In this document: one piece after another, positions 1 through 12,027 of the stretch
Numbering within the stretch: the first letter of the stretch is position 1
Layout of the letters: the number at the start of each line of letters is the position of its first letter
Assembly (NCBI GenBank): GCA_021613375.1
Contig: CM038710.1
Location: 26,548,763-26,612,762, forward strand
Length of the DNA: 64,000 bases
Source: Megaleporinus macrocephalus
Lineage: Eukaryota > Chordata > Actinopteri > Characiformes > Anostomidae
Direction of reading: 5' to 3'
The notes under the pieces: model-generated
Told to the model about the DNA's origin: nothing
The model's input: the letters and a program-made list of their open reading frames with translations, nothing else
Database searches by the model: none
Position numbers and translations under genes: made by a program

Positions 1-247
1 AAGCGTAGAGATGTTAAAGGAGATGTTACAAAACCAATTTAATTTGTCACAACAAATAACATAATAAGACAGACAGCAAAACAAAAGGCAGAAGGACTCT
101 TCCGAAAACAGTTCAGAGGTATCAGAGGTTCTGAGGTGTCCTGCATGAATCAGAAACATCAGGAAGTTAGGTCCTGTTTGGAGAGGGGCGGACTTTTAGA
201 AATTCTAAAAACACTGACTAGTTGAAAGACAGAGGGACCTCAGAGTC

Positions 248-590
248 ATGACTGATGGTCTTCAGAACCCTCTGCAGTTTGCATATAGAACTAACGGATA
301 TGTAGAAAATGCCATTAATCTGGTTTACGTCCTTGTGTTGTTTGTCTACTTCAGCTCTACTTTCAACACCATTGTTTCTGATCTTCTACTGGATAAACAA
401 TGGAGGCTCAATGTCTTATGTCTGCTACTGGATCCACAACTTCTTGTCTAACAGGACAGTATGTCAGGGTGGGTTACCACATATCAGACCCTCTATACCT
501 CAACACTGGTGCTCCACAGGGCTCTGGGCTCTCTACCCTGCTCCACTCTACTATGCTGATGCCTACACCAAGAGAAAGTCTTGGTGAATA
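248..590 (+). mobile_element. Degenerate LINE reverse-transcriptase fragment (L2/Rex1-like)
   Basis: The forward frames give consecutive pieces of a non-LTR retrotransposon reverse transcriptase: a block containing NPLQFAYRTNG, then CYWIHNFLSNRT, then PLYLNTGAPQGSGLST. The order and wording match the fingers/palm region of CR1/L2/Rex1-type enzymes. The pieces lie in different frames, so the copy is frameshifted, and neither the rest of the polymerase nor an endonuclease is visible. It is a dead fragment, not a gene. The clade assignment is from memory. Confidence 0.75.
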
Positions 591-1086
591 GTGATTCTGG
601 CTCTGTTTATTTGCTCTGTATTTTTGTTTTATATTTTACTTAGTTAATTAAGTTAAACTAAGAAAAGGCAGCACCACTGGGTCCTATAATCCTGCAGGTG
701 GAGCGGGGCCTCCCTTAGCATTTGATTTGTGTCCCTGTCTGTTAAGCCAGACTTGGTGCAATTTGAGGCTTTTTAGAGGCCAGATACAGGATGTCCCTCA
801 CATAGATGGTTGATTCTCAAACACAAGATGATGAAAGAGAACTAATCTGAGATGTGGTCAGACAGTGCTAGCATAATCTACTTTTAATTGTGTGTCATTT
901 TTTCATCCCCCATTCCTCCCATATAGTCATCTTGACTCTTAACAAGGCCTAATAGCCACTTGGCAGCCCCTAACAAGCACTAAATAAACAACATTCTAGC
1001 TACAGTTTAATAAACAGCTTTTATACCACAGCAACTGGCTAACAGCATCTTAGCAAATAAGATGTACACACACACACACAAACACA

Positions 1087-1184
<98 letters not shown>

Positions 1185-1685
1185 TTAACAATTTACTATT
1201 CAAGGTTGAATATATATATGATATAAATTAGAGCTGTTGTGGTGAGCTTCAGGGGAATAAGGATTCAGCTCGGACTTCCCCATCACATGATGCCACCAAG
1301 CTCAGATGCTAAGGGTGATCTCTCAGCTGTGGGTAGTTTCAGTATCAAAAACATGACGTCATGAAACCTTGTCTAGTTGTGCAACTTGTCAGTCTTCAAA
1401 ATTGCTTTGATAATTTTAATGCTTTGTTCTGTGAGTAAATGCATTTACACACAAACACACCATTGTTTATGTTAGCACAGATATTACTCTGGACATTACT
1501 AACTACGTAGGCACAGACAGCACTGCTTTTAGTCAATGTATCTAAAAAACAGGAAACATTTTACTGTCTTCCAAACAAAGTGACAGAAGAAAACCCTTAT
1601 AAGTCTCACTGTGCCTGCATTGGTGGACAGAACATATACACGTTTATGGGCATTTTGGATAATTTTGGATAAAATATTTACTGTT
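591..1685. other. Non-coding stretch with AT-rich filler
   Basis: No supported gene. It holds a short CA run near 1069-1084, a long AT microsatellite (listed separately) and otherwise unremarkable AT-rich sequence. Confidence 0.5.
1092..1184. repeat. (AT)n microsatellite
   Basis: About 90 bases of alternating A and T, interrupted by a single AC near 1161. Confidence 0.95.
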
Positions 1686-1979
1686 TTACATATCCATCCA
1701 TCCATTATCTTACACTTTATCCTGCTAATTAGGGTCACTTGAGCCAATCCCGGGCAAAGGCAGGGTACACCATAGACAGGTCGGCAGTCCGTCGCATGGC
1801 CAACACACACTCACACCTACAAGCAATTTAGAGCCACCAATCAACCTAACATGCATGTGTTTGGACTGTGGGAGAAAACCGGAGTACCCGGAGGAAACCC
1901 ACTCAAGCACGGGGAGAACATGCACACATCCAACCCGGATCGTCTTGCTGTGAGGCGACAATGCTAACCACTGAACTAA
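1686..1979 (-). mobile_element. tRNA-derived SINE, minus orientation
   Basis: Read on the minus strand, it starts with a tRNA-like head (the GTTAGCATTG A-box region, then a GGGTTGGATG B-box-like block). It continues through the family's conserved body (GCATGTTCTCCCCGTGCTTG, then GGTTTTCTCCCACAGTCCAA) and ends in ATGGATGGAT tail repeats. It belongs to the same family as the copies near 21.9, 34.4, 35.6, 40.0 and 42.3 kb. Confidence 0.8.
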
Positions 1980-2392
1980 AACAATAAAATAATAAAATAA
2001 AATAATCTCATCATGCCACACATAAGGCAACATACAGCAAAGATCAGCAAGTGAGCTTTCAAGTTTAGAGAAACATATTTTTATCACTCTGCTGTTTTGA
2101 ATTGTAGATTGTTTCCTTGATTCATAAAAATATGTACATTTTGTGACACATACAGTTTTTTGTGGTAACACTGAAATATAAACTGAATACATAAGTAAAA
2201 ATGCATTGCCGTTGTATGCAATGTGTTATGTTTTTAGTTTATATTTCAGTTTATACAGAGCATGAAAAGATTTGTTATAGAAATTCATATATTTAGTTTT
2301 ATAAAGAGTTTGTCGTTTGCTAACTGTATGTTATGGTATAGAAGTTGTATCAAACATTGTGAGAAAAACTAAGAAGATTTGAGAAAAACTGT

Positions 2393-2518
2393 AAAGGGAA
2401 GTGGTTCAAAGTCCTGTGACTTTGTGATCTTTAAAGTGAAACTGATATTATGCTGGTTTAAAAGTTTTCATACTGCCATTGCTGACTGCCAGCTCATCAC
2501 ATGAGAGAACATATATAA
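2393..2518 (+). promoter_or_regulatory. Compact mpeg1 promoter: PU.1-like, IRF-like and TATA sites
   Basis: AAAGGGAAGTGG at 2393-2404 resembles the PU.1/Spi1 ETS consensus. AAGTGAAACT at 2434-2443 resembles an IRF/ISRE half site. TATATAA at 2512-2518 lies 43 bases before the start codon, which would place the transcription start near 2540. PU.1 and IRF8 drive macrophage genes in vertebrates, which fits the gene downstream. The motifs are read by eye and binding is inferred. Confidence 0.5.
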
Positions 2519-2560
2519 TCTGAACACACCGTAGGCTCAGATCAGTCCTTCCTGGCAGTC

Positions 2561-5030
2561 ATGGGTTCCATAAGTCTTTTTGTTTTGGGTCTGTTTGCAT
2601 TAATCAGTACCTGCAATCTTCATCTGCTCAGTCATCCAAGCGACGGACTTCGCGAGTGCCGCAAAAATAGCACTGCACCAGCACTGGAGGTCCTTCCTGG
2701 GGGGGGCTGGGACAACCTGCGTAACTTGGATATGGGCCGGGTGATGAACATCAGCTATTCACGGTGCCAGACCACTGAAGACAGCGTCTACCTCATTCCA
2801 GACGAGGTCTTTGTCATCCCACAGAAAGTGGGTGGAGTGGAGATGAACTCGGAGATCATCACTTCTTGGCTCAAACAGAAAAGCTCCACTTCAAGCTCTA
2901 TCAATGCAGACATGAAAATAACCCTTCATACGATCAACGGCAAATATTCTGCTGAGAACCAACGCATGAAAACCCATCAAGTAAAAAGCAATTCTGTCAC
3001 ATCACGAGTACAGGTAAGACACTTTCCAAGCCAATACCATCTTTATTAATTTTTTATGTCAACTGACAAACTACTCACTCTTACACCCTACTTACTCTTA
3101 GCTATTGTTTCGAGCAGCACTCTGTAAATGGTCTCTCCTACCAATCCATGAGCCATAGAAACCACTTGCAACTGCCAAACAGTAATACCCCAGTGTTCCA
3201 AGATTAACAATCACCCCGCCCTTAAAACAGTTTGCTACATCTATGGTCCATCTTTTTGATATTTTACATTGTGCACATTAAAGGTTTATTAAGTGGACAA
3301 TTAGTGTTAGTTAACCAAACAATTGGCATATACATATTAAATAAATATCTTTTTTAAAGTTTCACAGCTTTTTCTTTTTGTAGGTGCGTAATCACCTGTA
3401 CACAGTGAGGGTTTATCCTGATTTCACTCTGGATGCTCGTTTTGCACGTCAGGCAGAGGAGATTGCAAATGCCATCGAGAACAACCAAACTCGCCAAGCA
3501 GATTATCTGTCAGAGAAGATGGTCCTTGATTATGGTACACATGTCATCACAAGTGTTGATGCTGGTGCCACTTTGGTGGAGGAGGACTATTTAAAATCCT
3601 CTTATGTTTCTGACATGCAGTCCTCTCAGTCTTCTGTCTCTGCATCAGCCGGTGCCAACTTTTTAAAAACAGTTGAATTTAATATTAGTAGTAAAGAATC
3701 TCAAGAAACTTCAGAAACTCAAGTCTACAAGAATAATATCATGTACTCCATAACACTGAGTCATGGAGGGGCTTTGTTTTATCCTGGCATCACTCTACAG
3801 AAATGGCAAGAGAGCACGCTCAACAATCTGGTAGCTATAGACCGAAGTGGACTACCACTCCACTATTTCCTCAATCCATCAGTGTTTCCAGACCTCCCAC
3901 TTCCAACAGTGAACAAACTCGCTCTATCAGTGCAGCAGGCCATAGAGCGCTACTACACAGTTAACACCCGTCCCGGATGTGTGAACCCAGATTCCAAAAA
4001 TTTCAACTTCCAAGCTAATAAGGATGATGCTTCATGTGAGGGTCCCAGCACCAACCTTAGCTTTGCTGGAGTTTACCAGCAGTGCACTCCCCAGGATTCA
4101 GATGGAGATGCAATCTGCCAGGAGCTTGCTGTGAAAAACCCAGCCACTGGAGCATATTCCTGTCCGCCACCATACACTGCTACTCTGCTGCGTTCTGAAA
4201 TTCAGGAAAGGTCATATGATAAATATGAGTGCCACAGACATTGTCACTCGTGTTGGCTTGTTCTTGACTGCTGTAATATGGTCTGTGGAAATGTGTACTA
4301 TGTTCAGAGTGCCCGTATTGACACTTACTGGTGCTCTACTAATGGAGCAGCTCCAGAGTTTTCTGGGTACCTCTTTGGCGGTCTCTATGGACCTTCCTTA
4401 GAAAACCCAATAACCAAATCCAGGTCTTGTCCTCCAAATTTCTTTGCTCAGAATTTTTTGTCAAACGGCATAATGGTCTGTCTAAGCAATGACTATGAGA
4501 CAGCGACCAGATTCTCTGTACCTTTTGGGGGTTTTTTTAGCTGCCAGTCAGGCAACTCACTAGCAGGAAGCCAGTCTCGCTGCCCACCACAGTTTAGTCA
4601 ACATCTAGCCACCATAAGTGATGGATGCCAGATACTGTACTGTGTTCAGTCAGGTATTTTCACTGAAGGCGAGTTATTGCCCATCAACCTGCCACCTTTC
4701 ACAAATCCTCGAGTGATCAACATGACAGCCCTAAACACCATAGCTGTGATTAACGAGGGTAACAAGGCCTGGGTGAGAGTCAAAGACACAAATACATGGA
4801 AGGCTGCAAAACCTGAGGACATCGGCAAAATGTTCCAAATGTTTGACTCCCCTCCGTCTGTGGAGAAAGAGGCCGGTATTGCTGTTGGTGTTCTAGCCTT
4901 GACTGTTCTTGTGGTGGCCGTATCAGTGTTAGTGGTGAAAAAGAGGCATCATTTGTTTGGGTTCTCTAGAGGCAAAGGCTACACAGAGATTCAAAATTCT
5001 AGTTTTGATATTCAAGACCCGATAGAATGA
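2561..5030 (+). CDS. mpeg1: Macrophage-expressed gene 1 / perforin-2
   Basis: Pore-forming immune effector of macrophages that acts on engulfed microbes in phagosomes. Two coding exons, 2561-3013 and 3384-5030, join in phase 0 across a 370-nt GT-AG intron to give 699 aa, the usual family length. A hydrophobic signal peptide (about residues 1-20) is followed by the diagnostic LPGGGWDNLRN block. The MACPF signature YGTH falls at about residues 201-204, and a cysteine-rich region follows. A transmembrane helix spans about 648-669, and a 30-residue tail begins KKRHH and contains the YXX-hydrophobic sorting motif YTEI. The start at 2561 gives the signal peptide and lies 43 nt after a TATA box. No frameshift or internal stop is seen. 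The human coding sequence is intronless as I recall, so the intron is worth noting. Zebrafish has several mpeg1 paralogues; only one copy is in this window. Confidence 0.95.
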
Positions 5031-5384
5031 TCTAGTAGCAAGAACAATCATGATCCACTTCTTCTATATTTTCTTCTATTATATTTTGTAATGAAACGTT
5101 TGTCAAATCTTTGTTCTATTTAATGGATGAAATTACAGCACTGAATATGTACTAAATGCACAGCACACAGTTAATTTAATTTACTTAAGAGATTATTTAA
5201 TTAACATAATTAAATGTGTTCTTTTGACTTTGTATTGCAGATATAAACACTGCAGACAAAAATATAACTAGTATGCTGAACACTGAATAAGATCAATGAC
5301 AGCTATATATATGTACATCTCCCCCAGGAAATGAATGTGGGAGATTGATTAATGACAAATGAAAGATTTTTTTAGATTTATATA

Positions 5385-5408
5385 AATAAAAGCTTTGATT
5401 ATAATAAA
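5385..5408 (+). terminator. mpeg1 polyadenylation signals
   Basis: AATAAA at 5385-5390 and a second at 5403-5408, about 355-375 bases after the mpeg1 stop. These are the first convincing plus-strand signals after the gene. Confidence 0.65.
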
Positions 5409-8400
5409 CCCTATTATGTTGTGTCACTCTTACATGGCTCTGTGTGTGTATAATCCTTTCTGTGTATGCCTGGATGGCCTTGAGATGCTGTTCCTAGGCA
5501 AAAACACCACTCGGTTATGGTGATATATTGTTAAAATGCCTTTGGTGCATTAAAACAATCAATAAAGTAATCGGTAAATGAATGAGGTTCAAAGGCCTAT
5601 TCCTTGATTGTGACTTTGCCAGAGATTAAATTTAAAAATGAGCTTAATTTTTAGTTCGGAAATAAGGGAAGCTTTTTGGAAAAAGAAAAATGATGACATA
5701 AACTGATAATCAAAGAAACAATGTATTCCTTATGGAAGGTTTGGTAAAGGCATTTCACACAATAATATGTGAATTGGAGTGGGATACTTGGGGGGGTATG
5801 AGGTAACTGGAAGGGACTAGCTTAACTCAAGACCGATGCTTGTTGGTAGGATGTGTTCTTGTAATTTTCTACCAAGCCTGGTATTCAACATTTATTGTAC
5901 TTTTGAGACTAGAGCAAGCTTTCTCTTGCAACCACAGTAACCAAGTTAAAGCAGAAAGAATTCAATCAATTACAATGAAACCACTTAGCAATCTGTAACA
6001 ATCTGTTAGCCAAGGCAGTAATGTCTTTAAAATTTAAGTTAAAGCACATGAAATACAGCATAAACTATGCTGCATATTTAGAAATGTCTGTGATTTAAAA
6101 GGAAACATATCTGATGGACAGGCTATCCTGTAAATTTACAAATTACTTAAGATGCACCTAAAGGTCACATACTTTCAGCATCAAGTTATACAGAGGCAGA
6201 GAAGCATCTACTTCTCTTTGAACATAGCATTTGCCAAAATTGACATGCCACTTCAAAATCTTTTGATTTTATCATTTAACGTTTTATCCAAATTGGACAA
6301 GATATTCATGAAATGTATCCGATGTCTTGTCTAGTTTACTCAGATTCAGAATTTATGTACAATCACAATTCTAAAAAATATAAACAGAATGCAATGTTTT
6401 GCAAATTTCACAGACCCAGATTTTATTCACAATAGAGCATAAAACAACAAAAGAACATTCTAGAGAGGCAGATCCTCTCAGAAGCAAATGGGCAGAGGTT
6501 CACCAATCTGTGAAAAACTACATCTAACAATAGTGGAACAATTTCTGTAAAATGATCCTTTATGTAGAATTGCAAAGACTTTGGATATCCCAACATCTAC
6601 AGTACATAATATCATCAAAGGATACAGAGAATCTGGAGATATTGTTAACAGTTGATATTTCAAAGTGCACCTATATAGTAGAGCTGATAAAATGGACAAT
6701 GAATGTAGATATTAGGAGGTGTATTTAATCAAATGGCCAACTCATGTTTATAGAAAGATATTTAAATAGTACACATGAATAAAATAATATTGTACAAACA
6801 AATAAGCAAAAAAATATTAACACATTAAAATAAGCGCAATTTTCTTTGCTTCTCCATTGCTCCTTGTTTTTCCTGTTGTTTCATTTGAAATAATCCTTGC
6901 GGAGAGGTGCCCCCTGGTGGCTGGGGGCTCTGGACTACAGCCCCTACAGCCCATTGCATTAATTTGGTCATTGGCAGACTCAGGGGTGCCCACGTGCTTG
7001 AAAAAAGTGCAGATCAAGTGACAAAAACTAGTGCAAGTTCCCTATTGGCTGCCCTTCACATGGGCAAATAAATAATGATGCTGTGCCCTCTAGAGCAAGA
7101 AAAAAGTAATAGTGTGTCTTAATCATAACTTGCTAGAACGGAGAATCTACACTCACCAGTGTCTTCGTCTTTCAAACACCAGAGGGTGAGTCTAAATCAA
7201 AAGGTCAATGTGGAGCAAAATCATAGTTTATAAATGTTTAAATGTTTTTATACAGCATAACTCCTCAACACCTGTTTGCTTTTTTGAAATACATACAATT
7301 TACTTTTTAAAAGGAAAGGAATGTCCAGAAAAGTGGTAAGAAACTGTTTTAACTTAAGCTTATTTTAACTGTTTTTATTTATTTTAAGTTTATTTTAACC
7401 GTTTAGCTTTATTGGGAGTCACTTATTTAAGACTCTCTCACAGGGACCCTCTAGCATTTTGCAGTCATGCTTTTAATATAACAGGAGAAATAGGAGGTGG
7501 CCAGACTCCCCTCTAATAAGGTTTTGATAAAAACCTCCATCAATGTCTTTAGTGGACAGTCTGTTCATTTGGCGCTGGCCAGTTATTTTCAGTCATATAA
7601 GATCAGACTTCTATCTCTTTAAATGAGGAGGAACCTAAAACATTAAACTGAAAGCCAAATTACTGTTCATATTTGAATCTTTGATAAACTCTGAAAATTA
7701 CATAAATAGTTTGGCTCAAATAAGAAAATATGTTTTTTTTTTGTCGTTGTTTTTTTTTGGGTTGTCCTGCTGATTGCACTCTGGACAATAAGTGGGGTCT
7801 TTTCCCCTATTGCAGCGTAACCAGCAAGCCGCATGACCCATTTTATTGAAGATGTTGATCGATATGAGTTTTGTAACCTCCTCCTACTTTTTCTACTTCA
7901 ATCAACATATGCACACCTTCTGGTTTCTTTTACTATTACTTCATTTGCAGGACCCCGTTGATGGTCAGAGACCTGGGCCGCAGTCCATAAAAGCCAATTG
8001 GGTTAATACAGCCTTGTGTATGATTGTGTCTGACTATTTGAAAGATTATTTAATTTAAATTCAGGACTTTCAAATATACTTTTTGGGTTTTCCACATGAC
8101 AGTGGAAACACAAAGAATTCCAGGACAAATTCAAATAATATCAATATCATGCTATTAATGCTTTTGTAATCATTTTTACGCTTTTACCATCATATCAAGC
8201 TAGCATGTAAAAAAATGATTAGATGTTATCTTAAACTCTACCAACATACACAGCCCAATCCTACAATCACAACCACTGCTTAATCAATAAGATCAAGGTT
8301 GTTATTTAAGTGTGTAAAGTCATGCACATAACGAGGTAGTTATAGAGGTAATATTGAGAATATGGATTTTAATTGCCCCAAAATAATCACCCGTATTTTT

Positions 8401-8989
8401 CTATTATATTTGATTTAAACAACTTTTTCTCAGGAAGGGTGTAGGATGACTTCTTGTACCCAAATAGAAAGTTCAGACAATTTCCACAATTGTAATACGT
8501 TTAGTTCTATCGTATGTTTAGTTCTATCCCCCTTTGCTTCAGTAAAACAGATTCATTATTTTACTATCTCGGTAAAAGCTGTACATCAGCCTTTGTGACA
8601 TCTAAAATGGCCTAGATTATATGCAAATATTTGAATATTGCACGTATGAATTAATGCATAAATATTATTAAAACCGTAAGTGAAGGCGTAGCCAGAAGAA
8701 GCTCAAATTTGTGGCCACAATGCAGTTTTATTCAGAGCCGACTACAAGAGAAGATGTATTTATAAAAGTAAAATATGTTAATAATATGTTAACACCCCCA
8801 GGTGACAGTAATTCCCACAACCCAGTACCTACCCAACCCACTCAAACATTCACATAACCTGTAAACGTTAATGTGTGTACTTAAACACAAAGCCTTTTCT
8901 TACTGTTGTTGGAACTCAACCCATTCAGCTAAGCCTGCACAAAGCACCATACAAAGATATGAACAGCCTATTATTTTTATGGTATGTTT
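5409..8989. other. Intergenic, mpeg1 to tspan36 (left part)
   Basis: No supported gene. It contains a Tc1-like fragment at 6475-6665 and AT-rich sequence. Short open frames here show no recognisable protein. Confidence 0.5.
6475..6665 (+). mobile_element. Tc1-like transposase N-terminal fragment, broken
   Basis: From the ATG at 6488 the frame begins MGRGSPICEKL. After an in-frame TAA it continues RIAKTLDIPTSTVHNIIK, the helix-turn-helix DNA-binding region typical of Tc1/mariner transposases. The frame stops again shortly afterwards. Catalytic DDE/D parts are absent, so this is a relic. Confidence 0.7.
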
Positions 8990-10199
8990 ATTTTAACAAA
9001 GAAAGACAGAATATCACCAAAAAAAATCTAATAAAGGTTATCAATTAATTTTAACTACTAACCAGCAGGAATTCTGACCCCCACAGACCAGTTATGTGCC
9101 CATGAGGCACACAAATGAGTCCTGTCCCTTTAAGAAAGTACTCTTAATCTCGTTATGTGTATAAAACACCTCTCACAGAATTAGTCTCTTTCATTTAAAC
9201 CTCTCGGCCATCATGGGCAAGACCAAAGAGCTGTCAAAGGAAAAAAAAAAAGATTGTAGACCTGTACAAGGCTGGGATGAACTAGAACAACAGCAAAAAC
9301 AACAGCAAGCAGCTTGATAAGAAAGAGAAAGGTGGGCTGTCAGCCCAGAACTACACAGGGGAGCTTGTTAATGATCTTAAGGGGGCAGTCACCAAGAAAA
9401 CCATTAGTAACACACCTCGCCGTAATGGATTGAGATCCTGCAGTACCTGCAAATTCACTCTGCTCAGGAAAGCTCATGTACAGGCCCGTTTAAAGTTTGC
9501 CAGTGATTCAGAGAAGGCTTGGGAGAATGTGATGAGACCAAAATTGAGCTCTTTGTCATCAACACAGCTTTCCGTGTTTAGACGCAGAGAAATGCTGGAT
9601 ATGACCCCCTGAGCACCATCCCCTCTGTCTAACATGGAGGTGGAAACATTCTGCTTTGGGGCTGTTTCTCTGCTAAGGGTACAGAAAGACCACATTGAGA
9701 GGCTGATAAACAGGGCCATGTACCGTAGGATTTTGAATGAGAACCTCCTTCAGAATACTGAAGATGAGTCGTGGATGGGTCTTCCAGCAGGACAATGACA
9801 CAAAACATACGGCCATGCAGCAAAGGAGTGGCTTAGGAAGAAGCACAGTGGCCTAGCCAGTCTCCGGACCTTAATCACATAGAAAATCTGTGGACAGAGG
9901 TCAAACTTCGAGCCGTCGAGTTACTTCAAAAACTTCAGGATTTGGAGAATATCTGTAAAGAGGAGTGGGCCAAAAAAGTCCCCCTAAGATGTGCACAAAC
10001 ATGGTGATCAAGTACAAGAAACGTCTGACCTCTGTGCTTGCCAACAAAGGTTTCTCCCCCAAGTAAATACTTTAAATACAAATAATTTATAATTTTTATT
10101 TGATCTTTTTTTTGTTTTCTGTTCAAATAAACCTGCCAAAAGAATGATGAACTGCTCATGTCACTGTAAGGGGATCAAATAATTATTTTATCCACTGTA
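8990..10199 (+). mobile_element. Decayed Tc1/mariner transposon
   Basis: The head near 9000-9210 resembles the untranslated leader of fish Tc1 elements. ATGGGCAAGACCAAAGAGCT at 9213 begins the transposase (MGKTKELSK). Further transposase text follows, including AHVQARLKFASDSE and GNILLWGCFSAKG-type coding at about 9640-9680, then YKKRLTSVLANKGFSP at about 10015-10060. Frames shift repeatedly and parts are deleted. The right end at 10170-10199 (GGGGATCAAATAATTATTTT then ATCCACTGTA) looks like the terminal inverted repeat; no clear left repeat was found. It is not functional. Confidence 0.85.
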
Positions 10200-10374
10200 A
10201 ATATAAAACAAAATCTGTAAAATAATGATTACATTAATTTCAATATTAAATAGATTTAGAATTAAATATAATTTATAGTCTTATAATAACTATAATTTTT
10301 ATTTCAAAGTTAAAAATGTTTTCTACATAGTTTTGTTTCTAAATGTATTAAACTCTTGAACATGGACTTCTACT

Positions 10375-10700
10375 CTTTATTCTACACTAACTGAGCACTT
10401 TCCCTCTATTTTACAATATGCTTACTTTATAGCAGCACTTTGTAGTTCTACAGTTACAGACTGTAGTACTTTTTTCCTGTATATATCGCTATCCCACCCT
10501 TACCCTGCTCATAAATGCTCAAGTATTATTTGGTTTGTAGCTCATTCTCAGCTCTGTAGTGACACTGACGTGGTGGTGGCCTATAGTCCTATATCCTATA
10601 GCCCTAGGTGAATAAAGGATGATGCCCACAAAAGCTGTTGGCTGAATAATTTTGATTGGTGAACTATTCTTGGTCCAGCAGTGACACTGAGGTCTTTAAA
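10375..10700 (+). mobile_element. Foldback-type non-autonomous element, diverged copy
   Basis: Contains family phrases also seen near 22.8, 42.7, 49.9 and 57.9 kb, such as CAGCACTTTGTAGTTCTACA, CTCATTCTCAGCTCTGTAG and CAGCAGTGACACTGAGGT. It is internally deleted. Confidence 0.5.
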
Positions 10701-10994
10701 GGAGACTTACTATGCTTTATGTACGGATAGCCAACTTGCAGTCAACAGCATGTCACTCTGGTGGTTGACCAATCAAAACCGAGTGGGTGGATGTCAAAAA
10801 AAATAGCACCTATACCGCAATTTAATAATGTTTTAGTTATGACTGTGAAAATATTACAACAAATGTAATATGTAGTTTATGGTGTAATATATGTAAATTT
10901 AAGTATTGTTCCCATGTGGAGTGTGAGGGGATGTTTAAATTCAAACTATTATGGGACATAACCCCCTGGTAAGAATAGGCCACACTGAGTTGTA

Positions 10995-11170
10995 GCCTGA
11001 GTTGTAAGATCCATCAGCATCTCTACCACCTCAGACACCTAAGCGTCTTCAGACTGCCCTTCAAGGTGCTGTGGAACTTCTACACCTGCACCATTAAAAG
11101 CATCCTCACTGGGAACATCACAGCCTGGTTTGGGAACAGCAACAAGCAGGACAGACGGGATTCCTCAACA
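10995..11170 (+). mobile_element. LINE 3' fragment (L2-like reverse transcriptase end)
   Basis: The frame reads LYHLRHL...RLPFKVLWNFYTCTIKSIL then TAWFGNSNKQDRR. This is the conserved C-terminal end of L2/Rex1-type LINE proteins, with its '...SVLT..I..WFG' wording. It is a short relic joined to a microsatellite. Confidence 0.65.
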
Positions 11171-11285
11171 ATGGACTCTTCTTTCTATTGAGGTCGGGGA
11201 AGTGCTTTCACTCCCTGAAGGCAAACACAGTGAGGATGAGAAGGGGCTTCTTCAACTAGGTGTCACACACACATTATACACAGGA

Positions 11286-11287
<2 letters not shown>

Positions 11288-11329
<42 letters not shown>

Positions 11330-11369
11330 TCATACACAGGACACACACACACACACATTATACACAGGA

Positions 11370-11402
<33 letters not shown>

Positions 11403-11404
11403 AC
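11288..11404 (+). repeat. Compound CT/CA microsatellite
   Basis: Alternating runs of CT and CA separated by ATCATACACAGGA-like spacers, which are themselves repeated. The open frames across it are artefacts of the repeat. Confidence 0.9.
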
Positions 11405-11841
11405 ATCATACACTTGACTTCTGCTCAGCTGCACAGCACTAATTGCATTTTCATTCATTTTGGTCATTCATTTCATCCACTTTCACACTCACTGCCCACT
11501 TTTTGTCTAGTTTCTAGTTCTGTATATTATTGTATCCATTTATTATATTAAACGATTCTCTCAGTATATATATTTTATCTTTCTTACTTTTATCTCAATA
11601 ATAATAATATTTCGGAAACGCCATCTTTACATTATCTTATTGTTTCAGTTGTTAAGGCACTTCACTGCTGGCTGGACTGTGTATTTTGTTGTACAGACTG
11701 AATAAAGTCACTACAACTAAACTAGTCGGGGCAGTTTCTGAAAATCACCCCCATCTCAGCTGTACTGAGTCTGTGCTGACCGTTAAGCTGGAAGTTATCC
11801 AGCGGCTGCGGTTCCCGTGAGTGACCCCCGCTGCCCTGTTA

Positions 11842-11922
11842 TCATGTGATCCTGGGGGGCGCCGGGGGTGCACATGCTTTTCCGCAGCTTCTCGCGCTCT
11901 CAGTTGATTCTGAGCGCACGTG
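11842..11922 (+). promoter_or_regulatory. M-box and E-box in the tspan36 promoter
   Basis: TCATGTGA at 11842-11849 is a perfect MITF/TFE-family M-box. CACGTG at 11917-11922 is a second E-box. They lie 179 and 106 bases before the start codon in a GC-rich region. MITF/TFEC control is plausible for a pigment-cell gene; binding is inferred. Confidence 0.45.
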
Positions 11923-12027
11923 CTTTATGGCGTGTGGATGACGCCGCCTTGAGGTCGTTACTGTACTGTGAACGGAGCCGCACGCGCTCCAGCCCACAGA
12001 GAACTTCAGCACACAAGCCGAGAGAAC

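Noticed and set aside
1725..2192. Minus-strand 155-codon frame
   Set aside because: Runs through a SINE copy and AT-rich flank. Similar frames recur in the other SINE copies (21976, 34424, 39996).
9430..9823. Short frames that might be a small gene
   Set aside because: They are pieces of the decayed Tc1 transposase.
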